Assembly: GCA_945882005.1 (NCBI GenBank)
Contig: CAMCWG010000039.1
Coordinates: 1-14,148, forward strand
DNA length: 14,148 bases
Direction of reading: 5' to 3'
DNA from: Bordetella parapertussis
GTDB lineage: Bacteria > Pseudomonadota > Gammaproteobacteria > Burkholderiales > Burkholderiaceae_B
Position numbers and translations under genes: made by a program. Within the stretch, counting starts at the first letter, position 1, and the number at the start of each line of letters is the position of its first letter. Of the stretch, positions 9,853 to 14,148 are shown piece after piece. The notes under the pieces are model-generated. The model saw nothing but the letters and a program-made list of their open reading frames with translations. It did not search any database and had not been told where the DNA came from.

Positions 9853-11091
9853 TCAAGACTGTTCGAAGGCTTTTTTAAGGACTAGCGCATCTTCGCGTTG
9901 GCCCCTACCTGCAGGATAGTAATCCCGGCGCACTCCAATCTGGACAAAACCTTGCTTTTCGTAAAAAGCGAGCGCTTGATGATTGGAGGGTCGAACCTCA
10001 AGCAACAGGCCTTCAGCACCATGCTGACGGGCACTGCGCGAGGCTTGCTCCAGAAGTTGTCGGCCAAGTCCCTGGCCCTGCCGGGCGCGCGCGACCGCGA
10101 TGACAAGAATGTGCACAAGGTCTGGCGCCAACATGGCAATACAAAAACCGACGAGCTCGGCTTCTTCTCGCAAGACCCAGGCCGAGTAGCCCGCAGCGAG
10201 CGCATCTTCAAAGTTCTTGGAGGTCCAGGGAAACGACTGCACAGCAGCCTCAAGTGCCACGACCTCTGCTAGGTCGGCACTCAGCATTGGCAAGAGCGCA
10301 ACTGCGGTCGGCGCATGCGCACGCGGATTGCCACCCAAGCCTCCTGCACGCTCAGCGGTCGTAAAGGCAACTTTGTCGCGCAAATAAAAGGGTGCCGCTT
10401 GCTCGGGCGCCACTGCCTCACCCTGTTTAAACGCACGCAACGCCAGCGGCCCCATAGCTTGAGCCTCAGGCCGGGCACTTAAATCATCTGCAACCCAATC
10501 CTCAGACAAACCCGCTCGAGCACCGGCGACGCTCCACCCTTCACCCACCAGACAAACAGTGGGAGTAGAGCCCATCTCAGCGGTTGCGCGCTTCAGCCAT
10601 AGCGCAGAGCGCTGGGAAACAAACAAGGGTGTATCGGCCGCCGTCATCAAAACCGGCGGCTGCAGCACGACGAGTCCCTCTGAGGGGGTATCAACAAAGG
10701 CAGCAAAGTAGATCTCATCCATCCGCGCATCAAGCGCCGCCAAAATAAGGCTGCCGGGGTGTCTGACACTCGTCGTCGTGGCGATCGCGGGTAGCGCGCC
10801 GACTGCTACGACAGGGATGCCGAGTGCCAAACCGAGACCTTGCGCGACTCCGCAGGCCACGCGAATTCCGGTGAAAGCACCTGGGCCCTGACCGAAAGCC
10901 ACGGCGCTCAGGTCCTGACGCGATACGGCACACGCATCTAGCAAGGTGTCGATGAGCGGCAGCACACTAGCCGCGTGTCCCGAGGTGCCTTCAAGTGAAC
11001 GCTGTGTGGTTGTGATCTGACCATTGCGCTCGGACACAAGTGCCACCGTGCACAACGGGGTCGACGTTTCGATCGCAAGAATATGAGTCAT
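9853..11091 (-). CDS. TsaB-RimI fusion: tRNA t6A synthesis subunit joined to ribosomal S18 alanine N-acetyltransferase
   Basis: This 412-residue protein joins two enzymes that are usually separate. The N-terminal part (about 1-243) is TsaB, the scaffold partner of TsaD in threonylcarbamoyl modification of tRNA adenosine 37. It starts MTHILAIETSTPL, has FGQGPGAFTGIRVA at 66-79, LAALDARMDEIYFA at 117-130, and the closing FYLRDKVA near 235-242. A linker of roughly 20 residues rich in Gly, Ala and Pro follows. The rest (about 265-412) is a GNAT acetyltransferase of the RimI type, with the acetyl-CoA loop RARQGQGLG at 335-343, EVRPSNHQALAFYEKQGF at 365-382 and RRDYYP at 388-393. The frame stays open up to an ATG at 11160, but I chose ATG 11091 because the TsaB family begins there and a candidate promoter lies between the two. 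The Shine-Dalgarno is weak. The glycosylase gene follows after 26 bp. Confidence 0.93.
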   Translation of the reverse strand: MTHILAIETSTPLCTVALVSERNGQITTTQRSLEGTSGHAASVLPLIDTLLDACAVSRQDLSAVAFGQGPGAFTGIRVACGVAQGLGLALGIPVVAVGALPAIATTTSVRHPGSLILAALDARMDEIYFAAFVDTPSEGLVVLQPPVLMTAADTPLFVSQRSALWLKRATAEMGSTPTVCLVGEGWSVAGARAGLSEDWVADDLSARPEAQAMGPLALRAFKQGEAVAPEQAAPFYLRDKVAFTTAERAGGLGGNPRAHAPTAVALLPMLSADLAEVVALEAAVQSFPWTSKNFEDALAAGYSAWVLREEAELVGFCIAMLAPDLVHILVIAVARARQGQGLGRQLLEQASRSARQHGAEGLLLEVRPSNHQALAFYEKQGFVQIGVRRDYYPAGRGQREDALVLKKAFEQS

Positions 11092-11142
11092 GCCGCAATT
11101 GTAATGAAGCGGATGCAGACAAACGGATCGCACTGATACATC

Positions 11143-11189
11143 TTGTAACAAATTAAGCATTCACTTTTTGCATTTGTAAAACGTTGTAA
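11143..11189 (+). promoter_or_regulatory. Three TTGTAA half-sites upstream of risA; possible RisA/OmpR-type operator
   Basis: TTGTAA occurs at 11143-11148, 11174-11179 and 11184-11189 on the plus strand. The last two are direct repeats exactly 10 bp apart and the first is 31 bp upstream, so all three are near-integral helical turns apart. OmpR/PhoB-family regulators bind such tandem half-sites head to tail. The first copy is part of the odd-length palindrome TTGT-A-ACAA (11143-11151). The position between risA and tsaB-rimI suggests autoregulation of risA, which is an inference. Confidence 0.45.
11151..11180 (-). promoter_or_regulatory. Candidate promoter of tsaB-rimI
   Basis: On the minus strand, TTTACA (11180-11175) and TTAATT (11156-11151) stand 18 bp apart, a fair sigma-70-like pair. 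Transcription would start near 11144, about 50 bases before the ATG at 11091 and downstream of the ATG at 11160. It overlaps two of the TTGTAA repeats. Confidence 0.4.
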
Positions 11190-11232
11190 GCGTCACGGCG
11201 CAAACCACGCTGAGGCGGTTACATTTTCACTC

Positions 11233-11967
11233 ATGAATACTTTATACGCTTCCCCTTCTCGCAAAATCCTCGTCGTCGACGATGACTTGCGCCTGCGCGA
11301 GCTGCTGCGCCGCTACCTCACTGAACAAGGCTTTATGGTTCAAACCGCTGAAAACGGTCGCGAAATGTCAAAAATTTGGTATCGCGAACACATCGACCTA
11401 TTGATTCTTGATCTGACACTCCCCGGTGAAGATGGTTTGTCGATCTGCCGACGGCTGCGCGCCAACCACGACAGCACCCCGATCATCATGCTCACCGCTA
11501 AGGCCGAAGAGATTGATCGCATTATCGGGCTTGAAATGGGCGCAGACGACTATTTATCCAAGCCCTTTAACCCGCGTGAGCTGTTAGCCCGTATCAACGC
11601 GATCTTGCGCCGGCGCAGCACCGACGAGCATCCTGGCGCACCCAGCCAAGAAAACGAGTCCATCCACTTTGGTCCCTATGTTCTGAGCTTGTCAACACGC
11701 ACACTGTTGCGTGGCGATGCCGTGATCCCCATCACGACCGGCGAATTTTCTGTGCTCAAAGTCTTTGCCCGGCACCCACGCATCCCGTTGTCAAGGGACA
11801 AATTAATGGAATTAGCCCGCGGCAGGGATTACCGCGCCTACGATCGCAGCCTCGATGTGCAGATCTCTCGGCTGCGCAAAATGCTGGAAAACAATCCCTC
11901 CAAACCAGCCTACATACAGACGGTATGGGGACTTGGCTATGTGTTCGTGCCAGACGGGCGCTATTAA
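11233..11967 (+). CDS. risA: OmpR-family response regulator, RisA-like
   Basis: This 244-residue DNA-binding regulator has a receiver domain at about 11-125 and a winged-helix DNA-binding domain at about 145-240. The phosphorylation pocket is complete: Asp16 and Asp17 in VVDDD, phosphoacceptor Asp60 in LILDLTLPGEDG, Thr88 and Lys110. MGADDYLSKPFNPRELLARI (102-121) is a classic OmpR-subfamily segment, and TVWGLGYVF near the end is the wing. The N terminus (SRKILVVDDD) and the position of Asp60 closely resemble Bordetella RisA, a regulator of virulence-related and osmotic genes, as I recall it; that is the basis of the symbol. No sensor kinase follows: ispF converges 5 bp after the stop. There is no Shine-Dalgarno close to the ATG, and TACATT at 11220-11225 could place the transcript start almost on the ATG. 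Another OmpR paralogue remains possible. Confidence 0.85.
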   Translation: MNTLYASPSRKILVVDDDLRLRELLRRYLTEQGFMVQTAENGREMSKIWYREHIDLLILDLTLPGEDGLSICRRLRANHDSTPIIMLTAKAEEIDRIIGLEMGADDYLSKPFNPRELLARINAILRRRSTDEHPGAPSQENESIHFGPYVLSLSTRTLLRGDAVIPITTGEFSVLKVFARHPRIPLSRDKLMELARGRDYRAYDRSLDVQISRLRKMLENNPSKPAYIQTVWGLGYVFVPDGRY

Positions 11968-11972
11968 CGCGC

Positions 11973-12479
11973 TTAAGCCTGAGCGGCCGTGTCGCGCGCC
12001 CTGAGCAACACCACCGCGTTGGCAGCGATGCCCTCTTTACGGCCAAGATGCCCAAGCTCTTCGTTAGTTTTAGCTTTGATATTGATGTCACCCGAGGGCA
12101 CGCAGAGATCTGCAGCGATGTTGGCGACCATCGCTGCCGCATGTGGGCCAATCTTGGGTTGTTGCGCATGAATCGTTGCATCCACATTCACTAATGTCCA
12201 ACCCGCTTGTTGTACGAGTCGATACGCCTGCCGCAATAAGGCGCGACTATCCGCGCCTTTGAAGGCTGGATCAGTGTCTGGAAAATGTCGGCCAATATCG
12301 CCCAAGCCTGCCGCTCCAAGCAACGCATCCGTAATCGCATGCAAAAGCGCGTCCGCATCGGAGTGACCTTTTAGACCGTGCGTGTGCGGAATCGTCACGC
12401 CCCCCAAAATCAAGGGCCTCCCTTCAACCAGAGCATGTACATCGAAACCTTGACCAATCCGCAAAGAAAAATGACTCAT
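11973..12479 (-). CDS. ispF: 2-C-methyl-D-erythritol 2,4-cyclodiphosphate synthase IspF
   Basis: This 168-residue enzyme closes CDP-methylerythritol 2-phosphate to the cyclic diphosphate with loss of CMP, the fifth step of the MEP isoprenoid pathway; family members are trimers with zinc at the subunit interface. IGQGFDVH holds zinc ligands Asp13 and His15, and [19 protein letters not shown] holds the third, His47. [11 protein letters not shown] and [20 protein letters not shown] are further family blocks. I place the start at ATG 12479, not the earlier in-frame ATG 12497, because it shares an ATGA with the ispD stop, has GGTGGA upstream and gives the family-like N terminus [11 protein letters not shown]. 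The gene is thus coupled to ispD. Its stop is 5 bp from the stop of convergent risA. Confidence 0.97.
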   Translation of the reverse strand: MSHFSLRIGQGFDVHALVEGRPLILGGVTIPHTHGLKGHSDADALLHAITDALLGAAGLGDIGRHFPDTDPAFKGADSRALLRQAYRLVQQAGWTLVNVDATIHAQQPKIGPHAAAMVANIAADLCVPSGDINIKAKTNEELGHLGRKEGIAANAVVLLRARDTAAQA

Positions 12480-13222
12480 AGCCAGGATTCCACCCATTCA
12501 AAGTCGTCGGGCCACGTGATCTTGGTGTTACGACCTGATCCGGGTACGAGTAGCGGCGCATAGCCCGCTGCTTCCATCGCTTGCGCTTCGTCTGTCGGCA
12601 CATGATCCGTCTGTGCGGCGCGCGCTAAGACCTGCTCTAGCGCGGAGCGAAGCAAACCAGCGCGAAACATTTGAGGCGTCTGGGCGAGCCAGAGCCGCTC
12701 GCGCGCAAGCGTCGTTTCCACCGAAGCAATGCCCGAGACCGCGGTGGCAGAGGTGCGCGCACGCTTAACCGTGTCGGGCACTGGCAGCGCAAGCAAGCCC
12801 CCTACGCCGTTCGGAAGACAAGCGTCGATCAAGCGACCCAGGGCCTCAGCAGGCAAGCCTGGGCGGGCAGCATCGTGCACGAGCGCCCAGTCGTGCCCAG
12901 CAAGTTGAGCGTCACACAGTGCGTTGTAGACCGTCTGTGCCCGTGTATCACCGCCACAGTGTACGCAGACAACCCGAGGCAAGCCTTGCAGCACCTCGGC
13001 AGCCTGATCGTCCTCAGGCGCGACAGCCACACGTACCTGATCAATACGAGGATCCGCTAACAATGCCTGAACGGTGTGCCTAAGCATGGCTTTGCCGACA
13101 AGAAGGCGATACTGCTTAGGGATGTGAGCGTCCTCTGCTCTAAGCGCACGCGCTCCAACCCCTGCGGCAGGCACGAGGGCAATCAGGCGATCTTGGCGTT
13201 CTGAGGATTCTGTACGGGTCAT
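12476..13222 (-). CDS. ispD: 2-C-methyl-D-erythritol 4-phosphate cytidylyltransferase IspD
   Basis: This 248-residue enzyme joins methylerythritol 4-phosphate to CTP, the third step of the MEP pathway. The nucleotide-binding loop starts at PAAGVGARA (18-26) with Arg25 and reaches Lys36 in IPKQY. That loop is about four residues longer than in E. coli, as I also recall for Bordetella homologues. VHDAARP (115-121), LPVPDTVK (146-153), LAQTPQMFR (179-187), TDEA (210-213) and [10 protein letters not shown] with Lys234 complete the active-site motifs. The ATG at 13222 has no clear Shine-Dalgarno; TATAAA on the minus strand lies so near that the leader may be very short. The stop overlaps the ispF ATG by four bases. 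IspE, the intervening enzyme, is not in the window. Confidence 0.97.
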   Translation of the reverse strand: MTRTESSERQDRLIALVPAAGVGARALRAEDAHIPKQYRLLVGKAMLRHTVQALLADPRIDQVRVAVAPEDDQAAEVLQGLPRVVCVHCGGDTRAQTVYNALCDAQLAGHDWALVHDAARPGLPAEALGRLIDACLPNGVGGLLALPVPDTVKRARTSATAVSGIASVETTLARERLWLAQTPQMFRAGLLRSALEQVLARAAQTDHVPTDEAQAMEAAGYAPLLVPGSGRNTKITWPDDFEWVESWL

Positions 13223-13295
13223 AAGCGCTTGATTTTATAATTAAGTGTCTGACCGTGCCCACCTGGCGCGCGCGCCCTTCTCTGGCTGGTCCTGA
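13223..13295. promoter_or_regulatory. Divergent intergenic region ispD/mfd with TATAAT box and GC palindrome
   Basis: These 73 bp separate two divergent genes. TATAAT (13236-13241, plus strand) is a perfect -10 for mfd with a leader of about 48 bases, but I find no good -35 at 16-18 bp. The opposite strand reads TTATAAAA, usable as a -10 toward ispD. A 12-bp perfect palindrome GGCGCGCGCGCC lies at 13265-13276, between the -10 box and the mfd start. Confidence 0.45.
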
Positions 13296-14148
13296 ATGTC
13301 TGTTGTAGCACCCTCTATTTCTGCCTTACTGGCCGCCCTGAAGCCTGGCCAGCGCTATACGCACCCCACGCCTCCCGGATCTGGTGACGCGTGGTTACTC
13401 ACAGAACTAGCCCTCGCGGCCGGCAAACCGATTGTCGTGCTGACAGCTGAGCCGCTCGAGTCACAACGGCTCGCCGAAGAAATCCCGATTTTCTCAAGCA
13501 AGCTGCGCGTGCGGCCCCTGCCCGACTGGGAGACCTTGCCGTATGACAGCTTTTCTCCGCACCAAGATCTGATCTCCGAGCGTCTGCGCACGCTCCACGC
13601 CCTGATGCTGGGTGAAGTCGATGTCTTGACAGTTCCTATTACCACGGCACTTTACCGTCTGGCACCCCCAAATTTTTTAGCGGCCTACACGTTCTCCTTT
13701 AAGCAAAAAGACAAGCTTGATGAAGCTGCGCTTCGCGAACAACTGATGCTCGCCAATTACGCGCATGTCTCGCAAGTCACCGCACCGGGGGAGTTCTGCG
13801 TACGTGGCAGCCTAATCGATTTGTTTCCGATGGGCTCGGTCGTGCCCTATCGCATCGATTTGTTCGATGATGAGATTGAATCGATTCGCGCCTTCGATAT
13901 CGACACCCAACGAAGCCTGTATCCCGTGGGGTCCGTGCAGCTCTTGCCGGGTCGCGAATTCCCGATGGACGAACCGGCGCGCAATCATTTTCGCGCGCAG
14001 TTTCGTGAAGTCTTTGAGGGCGATCCCTCACGCGCGCTACCCTATAAAGACATGGGTAACGGCATCCCCTTTGCAGGCGTCGAATACTACTTACCCTTAT
14101 TTTTTGAACAAACAGCGACACTCTTCGATTACCTAAAGCGAGACACCT
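13296..14148 (+). CDS. mfd: Transcription-repair coupling factor Mfd, N-terminal part (partial)
   Basis: The frame opens at ATG 13296 and is still open at the last base, giving 284 codons of a protein that in the family is around 1150 residues. Mfd removes RNA polymerase stalled at DNA lesions and recruits UvrA. The visible part is the N-terminal UvrB-like module (domains 1a, 2 and 1b), which in Mfd has no functional ATPase: PPGSGDAWL (26-34) stands where a Walker A would be but lacks GKT. DWETLPYDSFSPH (77-89), SERLRTL (94-100), GEFCVRGSLIDLFP (165-178) and YRIDLFDDEIESIRAFD (185-201) are strongly Mfd/UvrB-like. The helicase and polymerase-binding domains lie outside the window. No clear Shine-Dalgarno precedes the ATG. 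The gene diverges from ispD. Confidence 0.95.
   Translation, partial: MSVVAPSISALLAALKPGQRYTHPTPPGSGDAWLLTELALAAGKPIVVLTAEPLESQRLAEEIPIFSSKLRVRPLPDWETLPYDSFSPHQDLISERLRTLHALMLGEVDVLTVPITTALYRLAPPNFLAAYTFSFKQKDKLDEAALREQLMLANYAHVSQVTAPGEFCVRGSLIDLFPMGSVVPYRIDLFDDEIESIRAFDIDTQRSLYPVGSVQLLPGREFPMDEPARNHFRAQFREVFEGDPSRALPYKDMGNGIPFAGVEYYLPLFFEQTATLFDYLKRDT

Noticed and set aside
11092..11160. N-terminal extension of TsaB-RimI from ATG 11160
   Set aside because: The 23 extra residues are not part of the TsaB family N terminus, and the candidate promoter would start transcription downstream of that ATG.
13777..14121. A 114-codon minus-strand open frame opposite mfd
   Set aside because: The plus strand here encodes clear Mfd sequence; the opposite frame shows no domain and is rich in Arg and Pro, as expected of a shadow.

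Overview
This 14.1-kb window is a dense housekeeping segment of a proteobacterial chromosome, most likely from the Burkholderiales and close to Alcaligenaceae/Bordetella. The support is gene order and protein flavour: a BolA end followed by a Par27-like parvulin, an smc-zipA-ligA operon, a LplT-type transporter, a TsaB-RimI protein next to a family-4 uracil-DNA glycosylase, a RisA-like OmpR-family regulator, ispD-ispF, and mfd. This assignment rests on recalled family sequences, not on a search. I see no insertion sequence, prophage, CRISPR array, tRNA or rRNA, and no stretch over 300 bp without a gene.

Layout. Positions 1-863 (+) hold the last 30 codons of a BolA-family gene, joined by an ATGA overlap to a secreted parvulin-type prolyl isomerase, which ends at a hairpin terminator (899-931). 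Positions 918-7580 (-) hold a compact operon read smc, zipA, ligA, with gaps of 15 and 12 bp. It links chromosome condensation, divisome assembly and nick sealing. Divergent from smc is lplT (+, 7675-9039), an inner-membrane lysophospholipid carrier. Its 3' end overlaps by 50 bp the 3' end of a convergent uracil-DNA glycosylase-like gene (-, 8990-9826). Upstream of that lies a fused tsaB-rimI gene (-, 9853-11091).

A 141-bp divergent region with TTGTAA repeats separates tsaB-rimI from risA (+, 11233-11967), a response regulator with no histidine kinase beside it. The ispD-ispF pair (-, 11973-13222, joined by ATGA) makes two steps of the MEP isoprenoid pathway and converges on risA with only 5 bp between stops. 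Divergent from ispD is mfd (+), which starts at 13296 and runs off the window end.

No new multi-gene system is apparent. The most notable points are: the glycosylase-like protein lacks two residues normally conserved in family-4 uracil recognition motifs (Thr164 where Asn is usual, Asn242 where His is usual); risA lacks an adjacent risS; and TTGTAA half-sites spaced 10 bp apart lie upstream of risA in an arrangement typical of OmpR/PhoB-family operators. Several start codons also deserve correction or checking (lplT, tsaB-rimI, ispF).
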